Position numbers and translations under genes: made by a program. Of a stretch of DNA of 64,000 nt, positions 9,492-16,674 are shown in pieces (within the stretch, counting starts at the first letter, position 1; each line of letters opens with the position of its first letter). The stretch is from Bradyrhizobium barranii subsp. barranii (GTDB lineage Bacteria; Pseudomonadota; Alphaproteobacteria; Rhizobiales; Xanthobacteraceae). The DNA lies in the NCBI RefSeq assembly GCF_017565645.3, contig NZ_CP086136.1, forward strand, positions 5,749,501 through 5,813,500. Direction: 5' to 3'. The notes under the pieces were generated by a model. The model was given only the letters and a program-made list of their open reading frames with translations. It made no database searches and was not told the origin of the DNA.

Positions 9492-9796
9492 GCAAGCCGG
9501 TCTACCTCGAGCCACGCTCGGCCGCGGTCCTGGCGCACATGGTCGCCTACGACCGGCCGGTGACCGCCGCCGAGATCGGCCGCGACTCCAGCCTGCACCC
9601 GCGCGGCACGCCCCAGACATGGGCCGAGCTCGGCCGCTCCCTCGCCCGCCCTCTGCTCGAGCACCGCCTCGTCCTCAGGGCCGGCCGGGCCCCGATCCAT
9701 TTCGTCATCACCGAACGCGGCCGCATCGCGATCGCGCTGTTCCGCGTCATCACCACCCGAAAACTGAAAGGAGATGCCAATGGCCAACCTGGTTGA
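9488..9796 (+). CDS. Phage hypothetical protein, possible winged-helix fold
   Basis: 102 residues. The pattern of helices, TAAEIGRDSSLHPR and a C-terminal beta-hairpin (HFVITERGRIAIALFRVI) resembles small winged-helix DNA-binding proteins, in which ITERGR is a common wing segment. It overlaps the preceding gene by four bases and the following one by 17. The assignment is structural guesswork. Confidence 0.55.
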   Translation: MSKPVYLEPRSAAVLAHMVAYDRPVTAAEIGRDSSLHPRGTPQTWAELGRSLARPLLEHRLVLRAGRAPIHFVITERGRIAIALFRVITTRKLKGDANGQPG

Positions 9797-9956
9797 CACC
9801 TTGGGCTCATGGTCGAGCGCGCGAGCCCAGCGCCGGCGAGTCGCCAGCGATCTCGCGGGACGCGCCGTGCGGGCAGCTGAGCGCGAGGCCGCGGCCAAAG
9901 AGCGCATCGCCGCCGCGCTCGAGCAAGCCAACAGCATGACGCAGGTGCAGGCATGA
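9780..9956 (+). CDS. Small basic/helical phage protein
   Basis: 58 residues (MANLVDTLGSWSSARAQRRR...), predicted almost entirely helical and Arg/Ala-rich. An upstream ATG at 9774 directly abuts the ribosome-binding sequence AAAGGAG, leaving no spacing, so the ATG at 9780 is the better start. It overlaps the next gene by four bases. No function recognised. Confidence 0.5.
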   Translation: MANLVDTLGSWSSARAQRRRVASDLAGRAVRAAEREAAAKERIAAALEQANSMTQVQA

Positions 9957-10168
9957 CCGCCGGCTCAACCATGATCGTCCTTATTTCCCTTGGCGCGTAC
10001 GCGCTCATCGCGGCCCTGATCTACCTCCTGGATCGCCGCATCATCCGGGCTGAAGGCGGCTACGACCTTCGAAGCCTGTACCGCTATCCGTCGACGTCGG
10101 TTTGCATGTGCCTGGCTGGAGTGGTGGTGCCGGCAATTCCTGTCGCTGTTCTTTGGTGGCTGGCATGA
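9953..10168 (+). CDS. Small two-transmembrane phage protein
   Basis: 71 residues with hydrophobic segments at about 5-25 and 52-70, separated by a basic loop (LDRRIIRAEGGYDLRSLYRY). It overlaps both neighbours by four bases, which argues for a real translated cistron. An inner-membrane location is likely; holin-like or superinfection functions are possible but unsupported. Confidence 0.5.
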   Translation: MTAGSTMIVLISLGAYALIAALIYLLDRRIIRAEGGYDLRSLYRYPSTSVCMCLAGVVVPAIPVAVLWWLA

Positions 10169-10341
10169 CCAAAGACACAACCGCCTATCTCAAGCGATCC
10201 AGAATGAAACGCCCGCTCCTCGTTTACGCCGCAGGGTTCTTGACGTGCGCCCTGTTCTTCGCGGGCCCTGGTCTCGTCGAAATGGCCCGTGTCGCCGCGT
10301 GGGTGGCATGCCGCGTCCTAACTTCCGGAGCCTGTCTATGA
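10165..10341 (+). CDS. Small single-transmembrane phage protein
   Basis: 58 residues. A basic N-terminus (KRSRMKRP) precedes a hydrophobic segment (about 17-35). The ATG at 10165 overlaps the preceding stop (ATGA), supporting coupled translation. Two cysteines lie near the C-terminus. No family recognised. Confidence 0.45.
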   Translation: MTKDTTAYLKRSRMKRPLLVYAAGFLTCALFFAGPGLVEMARVAAWVACRVLTSGACL

Positions 10342-11219
10342 CACACTCACATTCTTCCGCGGGAACCTCTTCTGCCACGGCAAGCTTGGCAGAAGCGACG
10401 ACAGCCCCGGTCCTTATCGCCACTCACGCGAGTGAGGGTCTGCCAAGCAGTGATGCCGCAGGTGCCGGGGCTGTCGAGCGCTTGTCTGCCGACACCGCAA
10501 AACTCGGCGACCCGCACCCGCATTGGTCGACCGACGCCAAGAACGAAAGCTATCCCAAGACGGTCGAGGAATGGGACCCTCGCAAAGACCCGGTCGGGCA
10601 GCATTTGGACTTGGCCGAGAAGCGCCTGCGCGTGTCGATAGACCGTGACGACCCCCGAGCACCGGCAGAGATGGCGCTGGTGTCGCGCTGGGACCTGATG
10701 ACGCTAATTCATGACTGGTGGCACAAGTCCGCCGTCTTTGACATTTGGCGCGCTGAGCGCGCCGCCAAGGTCGCCGATGTGTCCAGCGATGTACCGCAGG
10801 AATCGCAACTGACCGACGTGCTCGCGTCCTGCAAGGGCGAGCACCTGAAGTTCGAAGAGTGGGCTGCGGGCGAAAAATACGACATGCACGAGCACCCGCT
10901 CCACTATCTGTTCATCGATGCCAAGACCAACGCCGCGCGACAGGGATGGAAGGCCGCGTTGCGCTATGTCGCTTCCACGCTCACGCGCTCGCAGAGCGAG
11001 ACGCCAACCATCGGCAGCGTCCCATCGTGCGGCAAGGAGAACGACTACCGCCGCGCCGCCAAGGACGAGGGTCGCACCGATCGTGAAGCGCTCGACAGGC
11101 TAGTCCCAGCTATCGGCTCCAGCAAAAACGAGTCTTTGGCGTTCGGCCACTTTTACTCGATGCGAGGATGGAACGTCACGTGGTCCGATAAGACCACACA
11201 AAAGAGAGACGAGGCATGA
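10338..11219 (+). CDS. Phage hypothetical protein (about 293 residues)
   Basis: A Ser/Ala/Thr-rich N-terminal 70 residues precedes a folded region with RWDLMTLIHDWWHKSAVFDIW, EEWAAGEKYDMHEHPLHYLF and RQGWKAALRYVASTL. It ends in a polar tail. The His/Asp/Trp-rich helices resemble phage nucleotide-hydrolase or DUF5664-like proteins only vaguely, so no function is claimed. It overlaps the following ATG by four bases. Confidence 0.5.
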   Translation: MTHSHSSAGTSSATASLAEATTAPVLIATHASEGLPSSDAAGAGAVERLSADTAKLGDPHPHWSTDAKNESYPKTVEEWDPRKDPVGQHLDLAEKRLRVSIDRDDPRAPAEMALVSRWDLMTLIHDWWHKSAVFDIWRAERAAKVADVSSDVPQESQLTDVLASCKGEHLKFEEWAAGEKYDMHEHPLHYLFIDAKTNAARQGWKAALRYVASTLTRSQSETPTIGSVPSCGKENDYRRAAKDEGRTDREALDRLVPAIGSSKNESLAFGHFYSMRGWNVTWSDKTTQKRDEA

Positions 11220-11614
11220 GCCGCTTCCATTTCCCGCTTTTTGTCGGCGCGGGCACGACGGCTAATATCCGGCCTGAGGAGTCCGGACTCACAGTCAGCA
11301 AGCTGCTCGACGCCGCCAAGCTGATCAAGACGGTGCCGGCGATCCCGCGGATCGTTGTGACGCCGCTCGCCCTCAAGGATACCGAGGAACGCCTGTTCCC
11401 AGTCTCGCGTAATCGATCGCGCCGGATCCACAAAAAGCTGGTGAAGAGATTCGGAGGTGAGTTTCGGAAGGTGCCCTGCGTCATCCAGATCGGCGACAAG
11501 ATGTACGTGCATCCCGCGATCGAGGCTGAGCTCAAGCAGCGCATGACGACACGGATCGAGAGCGAGATGGAACGCACGATCATGGGCGGCGCCGGATACC
11601 GCGCGCTGTTCTGA
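11216..11614 (+). CDS. Phage hypothetical protein, basic
   Basis: 132 residues. The conserved-looking C-terminal half (RVFRKV-type FRKVPCVIQIGDKMYVHPAIEAEL) is typical of short phage accessory proteins in rhizobia. The middle is strongly basic (RNRSRRIHKKLVKRF). It is translationally coupled to the preceding gene. No enzymatic motif seen. Confidence 0.55.
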   Translation: MSRFHFPLFVGAGTTANIRPEESGLTVSKLLDAAKLIKTVPAIPRIVVTPLALKDTEERLFPVSRNRSRRIHKKLVKRFGGEFRKVPCVIQIGDKMYVHPAIEAELKQRMTTRIESEMERTIMGGAGYRALF

Positions 11615-11965
11615 CGACTTCGGCCCCCGGGACGCTCGGGGTTGGACTTCCGTTACAGGCGCTTCCGACAAGCTGGCCGGTCGTAGATTCTCGGAGCGTA
11701 CGGGAGCCAGCCCGAGGGCAGACGAAACGGGTGAGTATCCAGGAGGTCGCGGGTTCGAAGTCCCGCCCGGCGAAAGCCGGTAGCTCAGGAGACGGATGCA
11801 CGGGACGCTGCGGGGCTCCGCGGGACCGCCGTCGAGGGAGAGCGCCAGGGGAAAGCCCGGTCCACCCGGGAAGAGTAACGCAGATCGATTTGGGGGAGTT
11901 GCCTGGGGACGATGCGTCCAGGGCTTTGGCCCGCGAATATGTTGCGAGGCAGAGGGAGATGAAAA
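11615..11965. other. 351-base gap without a convincing gene; strongly structured, tRNA-like elements
   Basis: A GTG-started frame runs 11731-11976, but its first half reads through the tRNA-like sequence at 11749-11788, so it is not called. Its last 35 codons (ending AREYVARQREMKNGS) look protein-like and may be the tail of a broken gene. Several GC hairpins are present, for example GCGG/CCGC near 11810 and CCCGG/CCGGG near 11860. Confidence 0.4.
11749..11788 (+). other. tRNA-like piece in circularly permuted order (T arm, acceptor-like hairpin, TAGCTC)
   Basis: A T-arm-like hairpin GCGGG-TTCGAAGT-CCCGC (11749-11766) is followed without a gap by CCGGC-GAAA-GCCGG (11767-11780), then TAGCTCAG (11781-11788). 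In an ordinary tRNA, the T arm leads into the 3' acceptor strand, and the 5' acceptor strand leads into TA plus the D stem GCTC. Here those two junctions are fused through a GAAA tetraloop, which is the order expected of a permuted tRNA. No D-stem partner or anticodon arm could be fixed, so this may be chance or a decayed fragment. Confidence 0.35.
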
Positions 11966-12181
11966 ATGGAAGTTGAGAAATTGGCAATCGCGAAACTGGA
12001 GTTGAAGGCCGGCGACGTCTTGGTGGTCCAGCTAAATAGGCGGCAGCCAACAGAGGTCATGAACCGCGTGCGGGACTCGATTTACCCGCATCTCCCGACG
12101 GACGTGAAGATCATGGTGATTGATCCGTCCATCAATCTGGCGGTCTTGACCGCGGCCGATGTCGCGGGCCGGACCTCATGA
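11966..12181 (+). CDS. Small phage hypothetical protein
   Basis: 71 residues, MEVEKLAIAKLELKAGDVLVVQ... The alternating beta pattern (KLELKAGDVLVVQL, DVKIMVIDPSINLAVL) suggests a small alpha/beta fold. It overlaps the next gene by four bases (ATGA). No family recognised, but similar short proteins are common in rhizobial prophages. Confidence 0.55.
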   Translation: MEVEKLAIAKLELKAGDVLVVQLNRRQPTEVMNRVRDSIYPHLPTDVKIMVIDPSINLAVLTAADVAGRTS

Positions 12182-12711
12182 ACGGGCTGATCTTCCGAGC
12201 TCGCGAGTTCGCCCGCGAGCGGCATTCCGCTCAGGCGCGGCGCTATACGGGCGAGCCATACTTCGTGCACCTCGAGGAAGTCGCCCGCATGATCGAGCTC
12301 GCGGGCCGGCCGGAAGAGTCTATCGCAGCCGCCTGGCTGCATGACGTGATCGAGGATCAGGGGGGGCCGCCGAGACCCTCGCCCGCCATTTCGGGCCAGA
12401 GGTTGCCCGGATGGTCATCGCTCTGACCGACACGCCGCCGCGCCCCGGCATCAACCGCGATGGGCGGAAGGCGATTGATCGCAAGCGGCTATCCGAAGCG
12501 TCTCCAGAGGTCCAGGGCATCAAGTGCGCGGACCTCATCAGCAACACCTCGACGATCGTCAAGCACGATCCCGACTTTGCCAAACGGTACCTGCCGGAGA
12601 AGCGCGCCATCCTCGAGGTGCTGACGCGCGCGCCGGCGCCGCTGCGCGACCAGGCTTGGGCGTCCCTGCCTGGGGGCGGAGCGCGAGTTGGAGGCGGCCA
12701 ATGCACGATGA
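12178..12711 (+). pseudogene. HD-domain phosphohydrolase (RelA/SpoT N-terminal or MESH1-like), interrupted by two frame changes
   Basis: The first part reads RERHSAQARRYTGEPYFVH...AAWLHDVIED, with the HD metal-binding pair. The protein continues in another frame as ETLARHFGPEVARMVIALTD and GIKCADLISNTSTIVKHDP, the second conserved block of (p)ppGpp-hydrolase-like HD proteins. It then returns to the first frame to end ERELEAANAR at 12711. The first change lies at a run of seven G (12360-12366) and the second at a run of five G near 12672. It could be real decay, homopolymer sequencing error or slippage on the G run. An intact product would be about 177 residues. Confidence 0.7.
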
Positions 12712-13055
12712 CTCTTGGCGCGACGGCTACGACGACTGGAAACTGGCGAGCCCGGACGATGATTACGAGGAGCCATGCGAGCACCGGGATACGGAGGTCG
12801 ACCATCATCGAGGGTGACGTCACATGTGTCGGCTGTGGCGAAACCTGGAGCGCGACGCCGGCCGAGCTCGCTGCTGAGCTCGAGCACCAGGCCGCCTACT
12901 TCGAGCAGGAGGAACGCGAGCTCCGCCGACGATGGTGGCCCGAGCTCTTCGCCGAGGTCAGCTTCCCGATCCGCTGGCCGATCTTCCGGCTGCTGGAGCG
13001 GGTCTGGCCGCGCAAGTCGCTGGTGGTGCTCACGGACGACGAGATCCCGTTCTGA
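12701..13055 (+). pseudogene. Acidic zinc-ribbon phage protein broken by one extra base
   Basis: It starts MHDDSWRDGYDDWKLASPDD and overlaps the end of the HD gene. At about 12800 the frame meets a stop, while the next frame continues IIEGDVTCVGCGETWSATP...ERVWPRKSLVVLTDDEIPF. Dropping one base in GACCATCATC restores a single protein of about 117 residues. It would have paired cysteines or histidines (CEH upstream, CVGC downstream), as in short zinc-ribbon proteins of rhizobial phages. The reconstruction is my inference. Confidence 0.6.
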
Positions 13056-13070
13056 CATCGAGGACAACGG

Positions 13071-13316
13071 ATGAGTCTGATGGACATGGACACGCTGGCG
13101 GCGGCATTCGAAGCCCACAAGGCAGGCCAGACCAAATTCACCCGGCGCATGGCGATCGCGCTGGCCGACATGGATGGAAGCACTCCCAGGCAGCTTGTCC
13201 TGCGCTGTGAGCGCCTCGGCCTGCTGAAGCAAGGTTCGTGGGATTGGTTCGCGGCGAATGGAGGCATCACCGCCGAACACATCAAGGAAGTCCGCGCCGC
13301 CGCGCCCGCAGCATAG
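13071..13316 (+). CDS. Small phage hypothetical protein
   Basis: 81 residues (MSLMDMDTLAAAFEAHKAGQ...), a helical protein with TRRMAIALADMDGSTPRQLVLRCE split over two helices and WDWFAANGGIT near the end. The helix-turn-helix spacing could allow DNA binding, but no match is certain. It follows the broken zinc-ribbon gene closely. Confidence 0.5.
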   Translation: MSLMDMDTLAAAFEAHKAGQTKFTRRMAIALADMDGSTPRQLVLRCERLGLLKQGSWDWFAANGGITAEHIKEVRAAAPAA

Positions 13317-13326
13317 AGAGGCCCAA

Positions 13327-13545
13327 ATGGACGCTACGTCACGCGGTGACTTAGAGGCGGATCTGGTTCGCCACTGGTACGAAAAGAACCGGGAGAGTTG
13401 GTGGGCTCGCAACAAGCCGGGGATAATCGGCGCCGGCCCCGATCGCGACGGCTCGCACGCCGACGAGTTGATGCTCAGATTCATCGGTGAGGTCCGCCGC
13501 ATCGGCAGGTTGTCCGACCGCGAGCTTTTGCACGAGTCTCAATGA
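13327..13545 (+). CDS. Small phage hypothetical protein
   Basis: 72 residues, acidic and Trp-rich in the middle (VRHWYEKNRESWWARNKPG). The preceding gene ends ten bases upstream and AGAGAGG provides a ribosome-binding sequence. No motif recognised. Confidence 0.45.
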   Translation: MDATSRGDLEADLVRHWYEKNRESWWARNKPGIIGAGPDRDGSHADELMLRFIGEVRRIGRLSDRELLHESQ

Positions 13546-13588
13546 ATGGCCGCGCTGACGGCCGCCGGGACGGATTGGAGAAGTTTTC

Positions 13589-14005
13589 ATGAAGACGATG
13601 GAGATCAAGTGCGACGGCTGCGGCGCCGACGTAACAGCCACCAGCAACTGCGTCGGATACCGGTTGGCGCTCAACATAGAGCACCAAGAAGTGCGCGGCC
13701 CCTACGTGACAGCGATGGGCGTATATCCGCCCATCGACCTTGACCGGCACTTCTGCGGGCTCCTTTGTCTCGATCACTGGCGTGCCCGCGAGCGTCATAG
13801 CGACGAGAAGGAGAAATCCTTCCGAGATGCTTGGATCGACACGCACGGCACCCGCTTCGACAACGGCGGCTGCAGCTATCCGTCGCCTTTGCAAGAAACT
13901 CAGCGGGAATGGAGAAAGACGGCGCGCGAGTCGGCCCTTGCTGCGTTCCCGCGTGATCGCGGGCATCTTCAGACCAGGCGGAAGCCGGCGCCAAGCACGA
14001 CATAA
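13589..14005 (+). CDS. Phage protein with N-terminal zinc-binding CxxC
   Basis: 138 residues. MEIKCDGCGADVT gives one CxxC near the N-terminus, and HFCGLLCLDHWRAR gives a second Cys/His cluster at about residues 53-65, so a zinc-bound fold is likely. The basic C-terminus ends at 14005, six bases before a tRNA 3' remnant on the opposite strand. Function unknown. Confidence 0.55.
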   Translation: MKTMEIKCDGCGADVTATSNCVGYRLALNIEHQEVRGPYVTAMGVYPPIDLDRHFCGLLCLDHWRARERHSDEKEKSFRDAWIDTHGTRFDNGGCSYPSPLQETQREWRKTARESALAAFPRDRGHLQTRRKPAPSTT

Positions 14006-14010
14006 AGCGG

Positions 14011-14045
14011 TGGCAGGAGTGGCAGGGTTCGAACCTGGCTTGATC
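14011..14045 (-). other. 3' half of a tRNA (T arm, acceptor strand and CCA) fused to the end of tRNA-Trp
   Basis: On the minus strand, directly after the CCA of tRNA-Trp, come a T arm (CCAGG, TTCGAAC, CCTGC), the 3' acceptor strand CACTCCT, G73 and a CCA ending at 14011. No matching 5' half (expected acceptor AGGAGTG) is present upstream. It is a tRNA remnant of the kind left at attachment sites or by deletion between tandem tRNA genes. Confidence 0.65.
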
Positions 14046-14119
14046 TGGCACCGGTGGGACGATTCGAACGTCCATATTCAGTTTTGGAGACTGACGTCCT
14101 ACCGTTGAACGACACCGAT
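14046..14119 (-). tRNA. tRNA-Trp(CCA)
   Basis: A 74-base cloverleaf. The acceptor ATCGGTG pairs with CACCGGT (one G-U), with G73 and an encoded CCA. The anticodon loop is CTCCAAA and the T stem is GGACG/CGTCC. It lies antisense to the plus-strand genes, between genes ending at 14005 and starting at 14139. Confidence 0.9.
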
Positions 14120-14138
14120 TTGAAGGAAATCGTGGGAA

Positions 14139-14759
14139 ATGTACGTTACCGAAACGCAATCGAAGGTTCTGTCGCTATGTCGCGAGAGCAAACGCGTCCA
14201 TGAGATCGCGAAGGAGCTTCGTGTAACAGAATCGACGGTGTCCTACCACATCGGTCGTCTGATCGCCGCGGGGCACGACATAGAGCGCTTCAAGCCCACA
14301 GCCTGCGAAGCGGACTGGGAAGCGATTCAAAGCGAACTAGATGCTGGGACAACATTGAAGGAAATAGCCGATCAATACGGCATTACGAAAAGCGCTCTCC
14401 AATGGGCCGCAAAAGCTGGCACCATTGCCTACAACCCCATTCACTCAGCGGGAATGACGGCCGCAGAGTACGCCACAGCGTTCGGCGGAAAGATCACTGT
14501 CACGGCATTCAGGCGCGGCATGGTTCGCCGTCTGATCGAAGAGAATGGCGGAGCCCAATGCAAAAACTGCGGATTGGCCGAATGGCTGGGAAAGCCCTTG
14601 CCCGTCGAGCTCGACCACGCCGACGGCGATACGGACAATAACGCGCCCAGCAACCTGCGCATGCTCTGCCATAACTGCCACGCACAGACACCGACATTTA
14701 GGGGGCGCAACATCAAACTGAAGCGAGCGCGGCTCTCTCTGTCCTGCTCGTCCAATTGA
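14139..14759 (+). CDS. HNH endonuclease with N-terminal helix-turn-helix domains
   Basis: 206 residues. The first helix-turn-helix (about 5-45, HEIAKELRVTESTVSYHIGR) resembles response-type or Mga-like wHTH. A second lies at about 65-95 (LKEIADQYGITKSALQWAA). The C-terminal HNH domain (about 140-195) has CKNCG, ELDHADGDTDNN and NLRMLCHNCHAQT, the full Cys-ligated HNH core. Free-standing HNH enzymes of this build occur as phage homing or packaging-associated nucleases. Base composition is less GC-rich than the neighbours. Confidence 0.85.
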   Translation: MYVTETQSKVLSLCRESKRVHEIAKELRVTESTVSYHIGRLIAAGHDIERFKPTACEADWEAIQSELDAGTTLKEIADQYGITKSALQWAAKAGTIAYNPIHSAGMTAAEYATAFGGKITVTAFRRGMVRRLIEENGGAQCKNCGLAEWLGKPLPVELDHADGDTDNNAPSNLRMLCHNCHAQTPTFRGRNIKLKRARLSLSCSSN

Positions 14760-14783
14760 GCTTCACTCCCAAAGGGGAATTCG

Positions 14784-15170
14784 ATGACGGAAGATGAGAC
14801 CTTCGCGGTCCTGGAAAGCTACTTCGGCACAACCGTTCACGGCTGGCCCTGCATCCCGCGCCAGCGTGCCAGGTGGTGGCAACGTCGAGACCACCGCATT
14901 GACCGTCTCGTCGACGGCGCCCTCGCCGCGATCGGCCGTGCCCCCTACACACCGGAAATGAGCCGCATCTTCTGGGAGCAGGTCCGGTATGGCCAGGACA
15001 TCTGCGAGGACGCTGGCGGCTATGACTGGCGGTGCTGGTGCGCCGCGCTCGGGCTACCCTTTCGTGCTCCTACGCTCACGTACAGCGGCTATATGGCGCC
15101 CAACGAAAATGCCGAACTCGGCCGCGTCTACATTGGCCTATTCAAGGATCTTGGCGCCGACAAGCGGTGA
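14784..15170 (+). CDS. Phage hypothetical protein
   Basis: 128 residues, MTEDETFAVLESYFGTTVHG..., Trp-rich (ARWWQRRDHRID, DWRCWCAALGL). Its TGA stop (15168-15170) directly abuts the complement of the CCA end of the antisense tRNA-His, giving TGATGG. No family recognised, but the length, ribosome-binding site (AAAGGGG) and codon use support a real gene. Confidence 0.6.
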   Translation: MTEDETFAVLESYFGTTVHGWPCIPRQRARWWQRRDHRIDRLVDGALAAIGRAPYTPEMSRIFWEQVRYGQDICEDAGGYDWRCWCAALGLPFRAPTLTYSGYMAPNENAELGRVYIGLFKDLGADKR

Positions 15171-15245
15171 TGGTCCTGACTGGCGGGATCGAACCGCACG
15201 TCTCCCGGTCCACGGCCGAGCGTCCTACCATTGAACGAAGTCAGG
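15171..15245 (-). tRNA. tRNA-His(GTG) with A73 and C33
   Basis: 75 bases. The acceptor CCTGACT/AGTCAGG is perfect, with A73 and CCA. The anticodon stem CTCGG/CCGGG encloses the loop CCGTGGA, so position 33 is C rather than the near-universal U. A73 without a G-1-pairing C is the known alphaproteobacterial tRNA-His pattern. Its 3' end touches the stop codon of the upstream gene, and its acceptor complement CAGG forms part of the ribosome-binding site of the next gene. Confidence 0.85.
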
Positions 15246-15254
15246 AGATTTGGA

Positions 15255-15359
15255 ATGGCGAGCTTCTTGGTGCGCTGCTGCTGTGATCCCGGAACAATCT
15301 ACGGCTACATCGAGATTGCCGGCGACAGGCGTCACCGCGACGGTGAACGGCCAGGGTGA
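15255..15359 (+). CDS. Very small phage cistron (34 residues)
   Basis: MASFLVRCCCDPGTIYGYIE followed by a charged tail, with three adjacent cysteines. CAGGAG (15242-15247), partly inside the antisense tRNA-His, supplies a ribosome-binding site eight bases from the ATG. Its stop overlaps the GTG of the next gene (GTGA), suggesting coupled translation. Confidence 0.4.
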   Translation: MASFLVRCCCDPGTIYGYIEIAGDRRHRDGERPG

Positions 15360-16018
15360 GCTTACTCCCCACGGACTCTGCCAGGGATTTCGCCCCTTCG
15401 GCCGCGCAAGGCCGCGATCCTGCCCGCGGTGAGACTGCGGAGATCAAACTCCGTGAATTCGGAGACGGCGACTACCGTGAGATCGCAGTCCATTCGGACG
15501 ACCGGCCAATCGAATTTTGGCGCGGCGTCCGGGGCTTCACCGAGCTCAAGCCTGTCATGGGGTTCACCACACGCACGCTGGCGCGCGAGCTCCGCGCCGA
15601 GGGCGAGCGCAGCACCTTGCGTTTCTTGTCAGCTGCCGCCGGCCGCGGCCCGCTCAATATGGCTGACGCGATGGAACTGTCCCGGCGGTCGGCTGAGAAT
15701 ATGAACCGGACTATTGCAACGGACGTCGCCTTCATGACCGACACGATCCAACGCCTCAGCCATCCCCGTATTTCTCTGATCGGGATCGCGATGGCCAGGG
15801 ACCTAGTGTCCGGGCTTCACCGCCATCGAGACGACCAAGCTAGCGCGCTGACGCCCAAGCCCGAGCCTCAGACCTTCATGGGGATCGAGATCATCGACGA
15901 TTCTGCCATGCCGTCCGGCACTTTCGACATCATCACCGATGCCGAGGCGTTTGCCGAACGCTTCCGCGAGATCCGACTTAGAGATCTGGTCGCAGGCGCC
16001 GGGGTCAAACCGGCCTAG
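15356..16018 (+). CDS. Phage hypothetical protein (220 residues)
   Basis: GTG start overlapping the preceding stop. The middle region (ERSTLRFLSAAAGRGPLNMADAMELSRRSAENMNRTI) is helical. A C-terminal segment (TFMGIEIIDDSAMPSGTFDIITD) resembles the short C-terminal domain of phage portal- or head-associated small proteins, but this is weak. The start could also lie further downstream; the GTG is chosen for the coupling. Confidence 0.45.
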   Translation: MSLLPTDSARDFAPSAAQGRDPARGETAEIKLREFGDGDYREIAVHSDDRPIEFWRGVRGFTELKPVMGFTTRTLARELRAEGERSTLRFLSAAAGRGPLNMADAMELSRRSAENMNRTIATDVAFMTDTIQRLSHPRISLIGIAMARDLVSGLHRHRDDQASALTPKPEPQTFMGIEIIDDSAMPSGTFDIITDAEAFAERFREIRLRDLVAGAGVKPA

Positions 16019-16076
16019 TCGCCCTTATGAGGAGCAACCCCTACTCTACCGAGGGCCTGCGAAAGAGGTTTGAACG

Positions 16077-16256
16077 ATGGATGAAGCAGAACGGTTGAAG
16101 ATGAGGCTCGAACACTTCGATAGCAGCGGATACTGCTCGGAGTGCTTTGAAGCCGGCGTCAATCAGGCGCTCGAAGTCGCGGCCAGGATCGCCGAAGATT
16201 TGACGGATCCGGTCAAGACGGCTGAGCGCATCAGAGCGCTGAGAGACCCCCGGTGA
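16077..16256 (+). CDS. Small phage protein (59 residues)
   Basis: MDEAERLKMRLEHFDSSGYC... with CSECF and a helical second half (EVAARIAEDLTDPVKTAERI). Short proteins of this type recur in rhizobial prophages. The TGA stop (16254-16256) directly abuts the antisense tRNA-Gln 3' CCA (TGATGG again). The ATG is preceded by AAAGAGG. Confidence 0.5.
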   Translation: MDEAERLKMRLEHFDSSGYCSECFEAGVNQALEVAARIAEDLTDPVKTAERIRALRDPR

Positions 16257-16330
16257 TGGAGAGCGCGCCTGGATTCGAACCAGGGGTGTCGGGATCAAAA
16301 CCCGATGCCTTACCGTTTGGCTACGCGCCC
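16257..16330 (-). tRNA. tRNA-Gln(TTG)
   Basis: 74 bases. The acceptor GGGCGCG pairs with CGCGCTC (one G-U), followed by T73 and CCA. The anticodon stem TCGGG/CCCGA encloses TTTTGAT and the T arm is CCTGG/CCAGG. It lies antisense in an intercistronic gap, with zero spacing to the upstream stop codon. Confidence 0.9.
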
Positions 16331-16345
16331 GCGTGAGGGATGGGG

Positions 16346-16631
16346 ATGTCAGATCTGACGGACGAGCTTCAGAAGACGCCATCGCCTCGTCGTCGCGATC
16401 GCTGAGCGCCGGTTCGACGACGAGACGCTGATCGCCATGCTCGACGCCGGCCTCGACCAGGCCCATGCCGAGGGCCTCAAGGATGCGGCGGACATCTGCA
16501 AGGCCGTCGGCGAAGGTGCTTCGTCTGCGTCCCGTGTCGCCGGCGTCCTGGAAAAGTCGATCCGCAATCTCATCCAGCTAAACAAGAAGGTGGCGCTCCC
16601 TACGGGACTCGAACCCGTTTCCTCGCCTTGA
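16346..16631 (+). pseudogene. Small helical phage protein broken by a frame change and running into antisense tRNA-Glu
   Basis: The first frame starts MSDLTDE at 16346 and soon stops. The continuing frame reads RRRHRLVVAIAERRFDDE, then MLDAGLDQAHAEGLKDAADI to 16631. One extra base near 16368 separates them. The last 14 codons read into the tRNA-Glu gene, so the natural C-terminus may have been replaced. Restarting at the ATG at 16437 would give a 64-residue product. The reconstruction is inferred from the continuity of a helical protein. Confidence 0.5.
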
Positions 16632-16665
16632 AAGGGCGATATCCTAGCCCATAAACGAAGGGAGC
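16591..16665 (-). tRNA. tRNA-Glu(TTC)
   Basis: 75 bases. The acceptor GCTCCCT/AGGGAGC is perfect, with G73 and CCA. The anticodon stem TCGCC/GGCGA encloses CTTTCAA and the T stem is CGGGT-type CGGG/CCCG. The plus-strand complement AAGGGAG at its 5' end is also the ribosome-binding sequence for the gene at 16675. Confidence 0.92.
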
Positions 16666-16674
16666 AGATCTGCG

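Noticed and set aside
11735..11965. Two-piece tmRNA (ssrA) as explanation of the permuted tRNA-like element
   Set aside because: No tag reading frame ending in AA-type residues and no pseudoknot pattern could be found; the T arm and acceptor are also unlike alphaproteobacterial tmRNA.
11731..11976. A GTG-started 81-residue frame through the tRNA-like pieces
   Set aside because: Its first half translates a T arm and hairpins, giving a sequence typical of false genes over tRNA. Only the last 35 codons look protein-like.
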